The position numbers and the translations under genes are program-made. From Campylobacteraceae bacterium (GTDB taxonomy: Bacteria; Campylobacterota; Campylobacteria; Campylobacterales; Sulfurovaceae), in assembly GCA_027031505.1 (NCBI GenBank), contig JALVQH010000182.1, positions 1 through 14,572 of the forward strand: DNA of 14,572 bases, given 5' to 3'. The notes below the pieces were generated by a model that worked only from the letters and a program-made list of their open reading frames with translations, searched no databases and was not told the DNA's origin. Below, piece by piece: positions 7,772-14,572 of this stretch; position 1 is the stretch's first letter, and every line of letters begins with the position of its first letter.

Positions 7772-8145
7772 GCCTCCTGTGCCCACCTGCTGATTTTGCC
7801 CAGCAGCTCATCTTCGTTGATGGGCTTCAGAAGGAAGTCATCGGCTCCCAACTCATAGGCGCCGGCCTTTTGTGTATCGTCTGTCGTGAGCACCACAACG
7901 GGGATGTTGCTGTTGGCGCTGTCAGAGCGGAAGATTTTGAGAAATTCTTTTCCATCCAGTACGGGCATGAGAATATCGAGAAGAATCAAATCGATGGATG
8001 TATCATCCCGAAGAATAGTAAGAGCTTCGGATCCGTTTTCCGCTTCGACTGTTTCACGAACAATATCAGGATGCTTGCGTAGAAGAGCCTGCAGAAGTTT
8101 TCGGTTGATAAAGTCATCATCGACGATCAGGATTTTCAGATTCAT
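7768..8145 (-). CDS. Single-domain (CheY-like) response regulator
   Basis: A 125-residue stand-alone receiver with no output domain. It has the acidic pocket DDD at 9-11, the phospho-accepting D57 in LLDILMP, the switch Thr at 87/88 and K107 in LLKP, so it should be phosphorylated normally. It is the last gene of a minus-strand operon with a hybrid kinase and an Hpt protein, 4 bp after the kinase stop, with GGAG for translation inside the kinase end. I infer that it is the terminal acceptor of that phosphorelay and acts by protein-protein contact; the target cannot be read from the sequence. Its TAG overlaps the lon TAA on CTAA (7768-7771). Confidence 0.92.
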   Translation of the reverse strand: MNLKILIVDDDFINRKLLQALLRKHPDIVRETVEAENGSEALTILRDDTSIDLILLDILMPVLDGKEFLKIFRSDSANSNIPVVVLTTDDTQKAGAYELGADDFLLKPINEDELLGKISRWAQEA

Positions 8146-8149
8146 TGAT

Positions 8150-10573
8150 TTACTCCAAAGTATTTAAGATAGATGCTATGGCATTTTGAGACAAAACAGA
8201 ATCAACTTTTTTATAATTGATTCCGTCAAAGAGGGGTGCCTTGCTGTCCAGGGTATTAGTCAGGATAACTGGCACGTGTTGTTGTGCAAGCAGCGTGTGA
8301 TTCTTTGAGGTGATAAAATCTTCATCTGCAAAAATAGCACGGTAGTGATGATTTCGGATTTTATTGTCAAAATCGGCGCTGTCCTCCGCAAAAACACTTG
8401 TATGCCCCAGCGCATTCAGGATGTGTTCTATGATTCTCCCGCTGAGAGCAGAATGTTTGGCGATCAAAATGGTTTCCGAGGCGGAATCCTGAGCTGCAGC
8501 CGAATGCGTCTTTTCCGGTGTTTTGGAGGCGGCAGCCGGTTTTGAGGATGCCGGAACGCTTTTCGTCGGATTCTGGTGTGGTTCTGGAGCCGGCGTGACC
8601 TCCCGGGCAGCTTCAGATTTTCCAGGCATGCCGATGTTTGCTTTGTCGGCCAGAAACTTATTGACGACATACAAAAGTTCGTTCATCTCGATGGGCTTGG
8701 AGACATACTCGTCCAGCCCCTCGTTGAGAAAGCGTTCACGGTCACCTTTGAGTGCGTTGGCAGTCAGGGCGACAATAGGGATATGCTGCAATTCGTTTTT
8801 CTGTTCATATTCAAGGATGGAGTGTGTCGCCTCCACACCATCCATAATCGGCATCTGAATGTCCATGAAGATGATGTCGTATTCGTTTTGTTTTCTTTTT
8901 TCGAATGCCTCCTGACCGTTGTTGGCCAGATCGGTTTCCAGCCCCATGCTCTGGAGGATATTTTGAACAAGTCGCTGGTTGATGGCGTTGTCTTCGGCAA
9001 TCAAAGCTCTGGCATCAAACATGGTCTTGGCAACCGGAGCAGGAGCTTCCTCAACCTCTTCGACGCCACCGATTTTTCCATCGAGAGCCCGAATCAGTTT
9101 TGTGGGAGTCAAAGGGCGAAAGATGACACTCTCCTGACGGATATGAAAAGCATCGGCAATATTGCGATGGGAGATATCGGAGATCAGAATCAGTTGATCC
9201 CGATCGATGTGTTTCAGGGCATTGAGCGTTTCCTGCGGAGTGTGTCCGACATCGGTTATGACCAGAGTGTCGATTCCTGCTCTGATAAAGTTTTTGAGCT
9301 CCTCTGTAGCTACGAATGTGTGTATATCGGCTCCAAGATACTGCAGGTAACTGCTGAGAGATTGATCCAGAGGAGTTGCCGGGTCGCTGATATGCTGTGC
9401 AATGTCGATATCGGTGTATTTATTTTGAAGGACACCTTCGACAACAGGTATCTCTTCGAGGGGGAGTGTGAAAAGGAAAGTGCTCCCTTTTCCTTTTTCG
9501 CTCTCGACGTCAATCCGACCACCCATGAGCTCAACATACTGTCTCGATATGGTCAGACCCAGGCCGGTGCCCCCGTATTTGCGTGTCGTGTCGACATCGG
9601 CCTGGGTAAAGGGTTTGAAAATGTGTGCGACCTGTTCTTTGGTCATGCCGATTCCGGTATCGGATACCTGGAATTTGATCAGAGCTTTTCCGTCACGTGC
9701 ATCGACTTTTTGTATATCGAGGCTGACAGAGCCGCCGGCGCTTGTAAATTTGAGTGCATTGTTCAGGAGATTGATGATCACTTCACGGATTTTGGCCGGA
9801 TCCCCTTTGAGCTTCGGGCTGATACGCATGTCGATGTTGTAGTTGAGATCTACTCCTTTTTCTGCCGCTGCTGCCGCAAATGTTTCAATGGCTGATTCGA
9901 ATTCATGATGACTTTCAAAAGGAATATCCTCGATCTCGACTTTGTTGCTCTCGATTTTGGAGAGGTCGAGTATGTTGTTGATGATTCCGAGAAGGTTCTG
10001 GGAACTTTTTTCGATAATATTGATAAATTCCTGCTGTTCTTCGGTAGCATCGGTGGCTTTGAGCAGTTCGGTAAAACCGATAATACCGTTCATGGGAGTA
10101 CGAATCTCATGTGACATGTTTGCAAGGAAGAGAGATTTGGCTTCATTTGATTCGACGGCGCGGATTTTGTCTTCGCGAGCCGATTCGATCAATTCATCAA
10201 GGAATGAATAGGCCGAGTGCATGCCGCTGGGGGTTGTCAGATCCAGGCTTTCGAGCACCCGGAGCTCTTCGTCACTGTATTCTCCCGATTCCTCAGCCGC
10301 GGCGATTCCTCTTCGAAGAATGCTGCGCAGCTCCGAAAAATTTTCGTTTTTTTGTGCGCCGAAAAACTTGAGAGCAAGGAAGAACAACACTAAACTCAGC
10401 AGAGCCATCAGGAAAAAAATGAGCATCTGCACGGTGGGTGAGAGGTGACCGGGTATGGGCATGGCTGGAGACAGATAGTCCAGATACGCACGATAAAGAA
10501 AATAGGCCGACCCCAGAAACAATACGGCGCTGAGACTGAGGAAAATCTTTTTAAGTCCTTTGTTCGAGTTCAT
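8150..10573 (-). CDS. Membrane hybrid sensor histidine kinase
   Basis: An 807-residue hybrid kinase. Two membrane helices (about 9-30 and 49-71) flank a periplasmic loop of only about 18 residues, so there is no sizeable extracytoplasmic sensor domain. The cytoplasmic part has a HisKA domain with H155 in NMSHEIRTPMNG, then an HATPase domain with N272 (N box), DTGIGM (305-310) and GGTGLGL (334-340). A receiver-like domain at about 385-500 lacks the acidic pair and has Arg (FRPL) in place of the usual Lys. An intact receiver at 521-640 has E527/D528, D571, T604 and K626. A Pro/Ala/Ser linker (about 650-698) leads to a final receiver-like domain (700-805) without the acidic pocket. The start is supported by AAGGAG 8 nt upstream. 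It lies 12 bp after the Hpt gene, so H155 to D571 to Hpt transfer is the natural inference. The signal is unknown. Confidence 0.93.
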   Translation of the reverse strand: MNSNKGLKKIFLSLSAVLFLGSAYFLYRAYLDYLSPAMPIPGHLSPTVQMLIFFLMALLSLVLFFLALKFFGAQKNENFSELRSILRRGIAAAEESGEYSDEELRVLESLDLTTPSGMHSAYSFLDELIESAREDKIRAVESNEAKSLFLANMSHEIRTPMNGIIGFTELLKATDATEEQQEFINIIEKSSQNLLGIINNILDLSKIESNKVEIEDIPFESHHEFESAIETFAAAAAEKGVDLNYNIDMRISPKLKGDPAKIREVIINLLNNALKFTSAGGSVSLDIQKVDARDGKALIKFQVSDTGIGMTKEQVAHIFKPFTQADVDTTRKYGGTGLGLTISRQYVELMGGRIDVESEKGKGSTFLFTLPLEEIPVVEGVLQNKYTDIDIAQHISDPATPLDQSLSSYLQYLGADIHTFVATEELKNFIRAGIDTLVITDVGHTPQETLNALKHIDRDQLILISDISHRNIADAFHIRQESVIFRPLTPTKLIRALDGKIGGVEEVEEAPAPVAKTMFDARALIAEDNAINQRLVQNILQSMGLETDLANNGQEAFEKRKQNEYDIIFMDIQMPIMDGVEATHSILEYEQKNELQHIPIVALTANALKGDRERFLNEGLDEYVSKPIEMNELLYVVNKFLADKANIGMPGKSEAAREVTPAPEPHQNPTKSVPASSKPAAASKTPEKTHSAAAQDSASETILIAKHSALSGRIIEHILNALGHTSVFAEDSADFDNKIRNHHYRAIFADEDFITSKNHTLLAQQHVPVILTNTLDSKAPLFDGINYKKVDSVLSQNAIASILNTLE

Positions 10574-10585
10574 GATGCGTACTCC

Positions 10586-12214
10586 TTACATGCCGGGGGC
10601 ATGGATAAATTTGTCAAGCGCTTTTAATTGCCCTACAAACTGCCGGAAGAGATCGGGGACCTTTGCAAAATCCTCGTTGTATTGCAGTTCCTCCAGTGTT
10701 TTTGCAAGCGGATCAATGTGAAGATTGCTTGCAGCCCCTTTGAGGAGATGCGCTGTTTTCTGGAGGGTTTCCAGGTCTTTGTTCTCCTGCGACACGATAA
10801 AGACAGGGATATTTTCCTTGGCCTGTTTGACAAAATCGATGACAAATTCCTCAACCAAATCTTCAGGCAGACCGAGTTCGTCTGCAGCTACATGGGCGCT
10901 GAAATCGAAGGGGATAGGCGCCGTTCGATCAAGAATCTCTTCAACATTGACTGAATCAAGTGCCAATGACGGAGGAGCCTTCCTTGATTTTTTCTCTGCT
11001 TTGGCAGACTTGGTTTTTTTCTCTGCTTTGGGAGGTTTCGATTTTTTCTCTGATTTGGCAGACCTGGTTTTTTTCTCTGCTTTGGGGGGTTTGGTCTCCG
11101 TTTTGACTTTGACGGCCTGGGAGGCAGTCTGGATCCCGGCAGGTTCGCTTTTGACAATCCCGGGTTGGATCGGAGGCATTTCTGCCGATTCCCCTCCTTT
11201 CGCTATATCGTCGTGAATGTGCTGAATCATGCCAAAAAAGTCATCAAAGAGCCCCTCTCTTTCATGGGAAGTTGCCTCTTCAATCTCACGAAGCTTTTCG
11301 GCCAGTCCGGAGAGATGGAGCAGCTGTGAAGCATCCTTGAGGGATGCGACGGTTTCCCGAAACCGCCGGGGGTCATTCTCCATGAGACTCCTGTGCGCAC
11401 GTGTCTCTTCCACAAATTGCAGCAGAAAACCCATGTATTCTTTCAGTGAGATTCCGATCAGCCGGGCGTTGTGTCCATAATCAGCAGGGGGGGTCGACGT
11501 GAGAGGTTTTTCGTCGGAGGCGGTTGTTTCGTCCGCCGCAGGTTCAGAAAGATTCAGCAGAGTTTCTTTCTCGATGTTCAATTCCAGCTTATTGGAGGAT
11601 GCTTCTTCTGCTTTCGCTGCAGGAGGCGTGATCTCTTCTCCGGGATCAAGAAGTTCAAGGATTTCCCGCTCCTCCCCGGTTGATTCTTCTTGTGAAAGGG
11701 ACTCTTCATTGTGGTCAGCAAGATCTGGTTTGGGTGTTTCCGGAATCTGTGCCGGAATGTCAGGCTCTTCAAGCAGTTCCAGAATGTCCGTATCGGAAAG
11801 GGATGTTTCCCCGAAAGCGGATTCGGACGGTTCCTCCGAACGTATGTTCAAAAAACCTTCGTTTTCAGAAGAGAACGACTCTTTTGTGTCCTCCGGAACG
11901 GTTTTCAGAAAGACGGGAGACTCTTCCTCTTCCGGAAGCTCATGGAGCTTTTCTTCAGAAGCTGCTGCATCGTCAGCAACGAATTTCCGGGAAAAATCAT
12001 AAAGATAGGCATCACCGGATACGGTCTCTACACGTGTTTTTATAAACACTTCATCTTTGCCGTTTATGCGGCAGATATGATCGACCTCATTCAGTGGAAA
12101 CCGACCAACCCGAAAAAGCTCTGCAAGCAGGTAGATGCTTTCAGCGCCGGCTTTCTTCAAAAAAGCATTATCGGCTGCCATAACGAATTTCTCATCCTTG
12201 AGAATAAAAAACAT
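10586..12214 (-). CDS. Hpt-domain phosphotransfer protein with long disordered linkers
   Basis: A 542-residue protein whose C-terminal domain (about 445-535) is a histidine phosphotransfer domain: GLPEDLVEEF helix, then TAHLLKGAASNL with the phospho-accepting H489. It should shuttle phosphoryl groups between the hybrid kinase encoded next (12 bp downstream) and the stand-alone receiver. The N-terminus (1-80) is a small alpha/beta unit that might be PAS-like; I am unsure. Residues 80-245 are acidic and low-complexity, with an ILELL motif twice (at about 144 and 185). Residues 250-340 form a second Hpt-like helical domain whose His is replaced by Ala290. Residues 375-410 are a Lys/Ala/Pro tract made of two 18-residue repeats. 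No membrane segment is visible. AAAGGGG (12221-12227) precedes the ATG. It is the first gene of the phosphorelay operon. Confidence 0.85.
   Translation of the reverse strand: MFFILKDEKFVMAADNAFLKKAGAESIYLLAELFRVGRFPLNEVDHICRINGKDEVFIKTRVETVSGDAYLYDFSRKFVADDAAASEEKLHELPEEEESPVFLKTVPEDTKESFSSENEGFLNIRSEEPSESAFGETSLSDTDILELLEEPDIPAQIPETPKPDLADHNEESLSQEESTGEEREILELLDPGEEITPPAAKAEEASSNKLELNIEKETLLNLSEPAADETTASDEKPLTSTPPADYGHNARLIGISLKEYMGFLLQFVEETRAHRSLMENDPRRFRETVASLKDASQLLHLSGLAEKLREIEEATSHEREGLFDDFFGMIQHIHDDIAKGGESAEMPPIQPGIVKSEPAGIQTASQAVKVKTETKPPKAEKKTRSAKSEKKSKPPKAEKKTKSAKAEKKSRKAPPSLALDSVNVEEILDRTAPIPFDFSAHVAADELGLPEDLVEEFVIDFVKQAKENIPVFIVSQENKDLETLQKTAHLLKGAASNLHIDPLAKTLEELQYNEDFAKVPDLFRQFVGQLKALDKFIHAPGM
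10985..11092. repeat. 54-bp tandem duplication in the Hpt protein gene
   Basis: Two adjacent 54-bp units (10985-11038 and 11039-11092) match at 50 of 54 positions by eye. Each encodes an 18-residue Lys-rich block, itself two related 9-residue units (KPPKAEKKT and RSAKSEKKS or KSAKAEKKS). The unit length keeps the frame, so copy number can change without breaking the protein. It forms a basic flexible linker between the degenerate and the true Hpt domain. Confidence 0.9.
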
Positions 12215-12253
12215 GGATCAACCCCTTTGCATTAGTAAAGTTGCGAATGCTCC

Positions 12254-12261
12254 ATAATATA
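12254..12261 (-). promoter_or_regulatory. Candidate -10 region for the phosphorelay operon
   Basis: On the minus strand this reads TATATTAT, holding both TATATT and TATTAT, 40 nt upstream of the Hpt gene start in the 57-bp gap after uvrC. No clear -35 hexamer is present upstream. The gap has no terminator, so read-through from uvrC is also possible. Confidence 0.4.
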
Positions 12262-12271
12262 CTTTTTTTGG

Positions 12272-14140
12272 TTAAGGTCGCCTAAAATTCCATTTTTTAA
12301 TATTAAAATCTTCCATTTTGTGTGTCATATGGAGGCGATCTGCCATTTTTTTGCCGACGACAGAGGCAAGTTCCTCGGGAGAAGCTTCGGCGATGGCGCC
12401 AAAGGTTCCAAAATAGTCGAGGAGCTTTTTGACGGTGGCTGGACCGATCCCCTTCTGTTCGAGGAGGGCGACGCGGGTATCGTGGCGCCGTTTTTTGTTC
12501 CGGTGGAACGTGACCGCGAAGCGGTGGGCTTCGTCGCGGAGGCGCTGGCACCACTGGAGGCGGGCGTCGGAGGGCTGGAGGGCGAGGGTGCCGGTTTCGG
12601 TGTAGAGGAGGTCGCGTGCAGCGCCTTTGGCGCGGTGGGCTTTGGTGTCGAGTTTCTCCTTGGCGATGGCGACGACGTCAAGGGTGACACCGGCATCGTT
12701 CAAGAGGGTGAGGGCGAGTCGGCGCAGTGTCTCTCCACCGTCTATGAGCCACAGGTCGGGGGGTGGGGCTTCGGCAAACCGGGCGATGCGCCGGGTGAGC
12801 ATTTCGTGCATCTGAGCGTATTCGTCCCGCGCCTCGAGGGTGTAGCGGCGGTAGCTCCCCTTGTCCCATCTGCCGTGATCCCACACCACCATGGCGCCGA
12901 CGGTCGCTTCTCCCATCATGTGGGAGTTGTCAAATATTTCGATCCGCATGGGCGGGGTGTCGAGGCGGAAGAGGGCGGCGATTTGCTCTTCGATTGCTTC
13001 GGTGGCAGGTTGCGTGCGCAGCAACTCGGCGGCATTGGTGCGGGCGATTTGGGTGAGACGTTTTCTGGCACCGCGTTGGGGGGTAAGGAGGCGGATGGGG
13101 CGTGCAACTCTTTGGGAGAGGGTGGTGGCGATCTCCTCGGCTTCTTCGAGGGGATCGGCTACGAGGATTGTACGGGGTACCGTCGGCACATCAGCGGTGT
13201 AAAAGTCCAGCAATGCTTGTTTGTAGGCCGAGGAGAGATCGAAGAGTTCGGCGAGGGTGAAAAAGCTGTGTGCGCTGGAGATGATCCGTCCGTGCCGGAG
13301 GAACATCCGCACCACCACGCCCCGTTTGTCCCCCGTCTCGATCGCGAAAACATCGAGGTCGTCGGTGGTCGCCAGATCGATGTCGGAGTGGATCCGCAGC
13401 CCGTCGATCTGCTCGATCTGGTCGCGGAGTCTGGCCGCCTCTTCGAACCGTTCCTGCTGTGCCAGTTTGAGCATCCGCTCTTTGAGGCGCCGGATCAGAC
13501 CGGAGCGTTTGAGGATCGCTTCGGTGGCCTCATCGACGATGGCGCCGTACGCCTCGGGGGTGATTTTCCCTTCGCACGGGGCGGGGCATTTGCCGATCTG
13601 GTGAAACAGGCACGCTTTGCCCCCATTCAGACCGCTCTTTTTCTGCACGAGGGGGAACACTTCGTAGAGGGCGTCGAGCAGCGCCCGTCCTCCGGAGGGG
13701 AAAGGGCCGAAGTAGCGGATAGCTCTGCCCCGGATGACCCGGCGGGTGAGTTCGAAACGGGGGAAGGTCTCGGAGCGGTCTATATAGATATAGGGGTAGG
13801 TTTTGTCGTCGCGCAGGAGGATATTGTAGCGGGGTTTGAGCTGTTTGATGAGGCTGTTTTCGAGGATCAGGGCGTCGGCTTCGGTGGGGGCGAGCAGGTA
13901 GTCGAGGCGCACCGCTTCGTAGAGCATTTTGGTGATCCGGGGGCCGAGGGCAGGGTTGGGGCGAAACTCAGGGGTGAAGCGCCAGTAGCTTTTGACCCGG
14001 TTTGTGAGGCTCTTGGCTTTGCCGACGTAGAGGAGACGGCCGTTGCGGTCGAAATATTGGTAGACGCCGGGCTGATCGGGGAGGGTGCGGACGGTCTCCT
14101 CGATGGTCGGATGGGGTGGAGGGGAGGGGGTCTTACCCAT
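12272..14140 (-). CDS. uvrC: Excinuclease ABC subunit C
   Basis: UvrC makes both incisions in nucleotide excision repair after UvrAB has located the lesion. The 622-residue protein has all family parts: a GIY-YIG nuclease (GVY at 25-27, YVGKAKSL from 38, E94), a Cys-containing segment (CLFHQIGKCPAPC, C177/C185/C189), a UVR helix pair that binds UvrB (about 225-246), an RNase H-like nuclease with D404, D467 and H539, and a C-terminal helix-hairpin-helix (about 560-605). Only three of the usual four cluster cysteines are present. I chose ATG 14140, which has GGAA upstream, over an in-frame GTG at 14158 that would add six unlike residues. The ATG overlaps the stop of the upstream gene by 8 bp, so the two are probably co-translated. 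Its base composition is clearly more GC-rich than the adjacent phosphorelay genes. Confidence 0.95.
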   Translation of the reverse strand: MGKTPSPPPHPTIEETVRTLPDQPGVYQYFDRNGRLLYVGKAKSLTNRVKSYWRFTPEFRPNPALGPRITKMLYEAVRLDYLLAPTEADALILENSLIKQLKPRYNILLRDDKTYPYIYIDRSETFPRFELTRRVIRGRAIRYFGPFPSGGRALLDALYEVFPLVQKKSGLNGGKACLFHQIGKCPAPCEGKITPEAYGAIVDEATEAILKRSGLIRRLKERMLKLAQQERFEEAARLRDQIEQIDGLRIHSDIDLATTDDLDVFAIETGDKRGVVVRMFLRHGRIISSAHSFFTLAELFDLSSAYKQALLDFYTADVPTVPRTILVADPLEEAEEIATTLSQRVARPIRLLTPQRGARKRLTQIARTNAAELLRTQPATEAIEEQIAALFRLDTPPMRIEIFDNSHMMGEATVGAMVVWDHGRWDKGSYRRYTLEARDEYAQMHEMLTRRIARFAEAPPPDLWLIDGGETLRRLALTLLNDAGVTLDVVAIAKEKLDTKAHRAKGAARDLLYTETGTLALQPSDARLQWCQRLRDEAHRFAVTFHRNKKRRHDTRVALLEQKGIGPATVKKLLDYFGTFGAIAEASPEELASVVGKKMADRLHMTHKMEDFNIKKWNFRRP

Positions 14141-14572
14141 CGCGGTTCCGGTTGGCACGGATCAGTTGGCGTACCCGCTCGAACTGGGCATGGAGATCGG
14201 GATCGGTGCTGTGATCTTCGAAGGTTCCTTCGGAGAGTTCGCAGTAGTGGGGGACACTCGGAAGGTACGCCGCTTCGGCGGGGCGGACGGTGAATTTGCT
14301 GTTGAAGAGCACCACTTTGTCCGCCTCGAGGTGGCGGCATGTCTCGTCATTGGAGGCGAGGGTGCGCAGCAGGGTCAAAAAGAGCGACGACTGGTACTGG
14401 AGCTCCATCTTGTACCCGGGATGGCGCAGGGCGATGTGGAGTACCTGATCCCGCACGTAGACAAATCCGATCGCCTCCTGAAAACGCGCAGGAAGCGCCG
14501 CGAGGAGACGGCGGTAACACTGATGGCGGCGGAGCGTGCGAAACTGCGGCGCTCCGGTGAGCGTATTGAGGA
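14133..14572 (-). CDS. Conserved protein of unknown function, 5' part outside window
   Basis: The frame is open from its TAA at 14133-14135 to the window edge, so only the C-terminal 145 residues or so are visible. A GTG at 14456 is in frame but is not the likely start, because family-like sequence continues before it (FRTLRRHQCYRRLLAAL and RFQEAIGFVYV). The pattern of a short helical start followed by strands reading VYVRDQVLHIALRHPGYKMEL and then a helix recalls DUF721/DciA-like proteins, which assist DnaB helicase loading in many bacteria. I hold this only as a suggestion. The tail is charged, with no membrane segment. It overlaps uvrC by 8 bp and probably shares its transcript. Confidence 0.7.
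   Translation of the reverse strand, partial: LNTLTGAPQFRTLRRHQCYRRLLAALPARFQEAIGFVYVRDQVLHIALRHPGYKMELQYQSSLFLTLLRTLASNDETCRHLEADKVVLFNSKFTVRPAEAAYLPSVPHYCELSEGTFEDHSTDPDLHAQFERVRQLIRANRNRDG

Noticed and set aside
8270..8290. TGGCAC followed by TTG-like bases, resembling a sigma54 site
   Set aside because: The spacing does not match the -24/-12 consensus, and it lies inside the kinase coding sequence on the opposite strand.
8576..9895. 439-codon open frame antisense to the hybrid kinase
   Set aside because: It is the complement of clear kinase and receiver motifs and has no ribosome binding site or recognisable domain.
12320..14293. 657-codon open frame antisense to all of uvrC
   Set aside because: It is striking in length but mirrors uvrC codons; its translation is Gly/Glu/Val/Phe-rich with no domains. 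GC-rich codon bias in uvrC explains the lack of stops.

Overview
The window looks like a chromosomal segment of a Campylobacterota-type bacterium (Sulfurovum/Nitratifractor/Hydrogenimonas-like). The hint comes from Lon, which carries an extra Lys/Glu-rich segment just before its catalytic Ser region, from the UvrC sequence style, and from the company of an anaerobic ferredoxin-dependent ketoacid oxidoreductase. This is inference from remembered family features; no rRNA or other decisive marker is present. All genes look like ordinary chromosomal genes; there is no phage, IS transposase, CRISPR array, tRNA or rRNA.

Layout. Positions 1-371 are non-coding, with a weak terminator-like hairpin and a weak candidate promoter. 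Positions 372-4747 (+) form an arylpyruvate/arylacetate module: iorA, iorB, a phenylacetate-CoA ligase (paaK type) and a tandem ACT-domain protein. IorAB interconverts arylpyruvates and aryl-acetyl-CoA with ferredoxin, PaaK activates free arylacetates, and the ACT protein probably senses an amino acid. Positions 4819-5268 (+) encode a small orphan protein with a possible helix-turn-helix. Positions 5351-7771 (+) encode Lon behind a good sigma70-type promoter. Converging on lon, with stop codons that overlap, is a minus-strand phosphorelay operon: an Hpt-domain protein, a membrane hybrid histidine kinase and a stand-alone receiver (12214 down to 7768). Upstream of it on the same strand are uvrC and a 3' fragment of a conserved protein of unknown function that runs off the window.

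The most unusual part is the DNA around iorB. Both flanking spacers hold tandem 7-bp repeats (ACTATTC x4 before it, GTAGNRR x5 at its end) and short perfect hairpins. Two hairpins, one in each spacer, share the same core and differ by a compensatory stem base-pair change. The iorA/iorB junction reads like an original ATGA stop/start overlap split by a roughly 104-bp insertion. The insertion left ATGA at both edges and an open 35-codon frame linking the two genes. These look like small non-autonomous palindromic elements.

Other points worth checking are a second Hpt-like domain that has lost its phospho-accepting His, two degenerate receivers in the hybrid kinase, a UvrC with only three of the four usual cluster cysteines, and an 8-bp inverted repeat that brackets the lon promoter and reaches its ribosome binding site.
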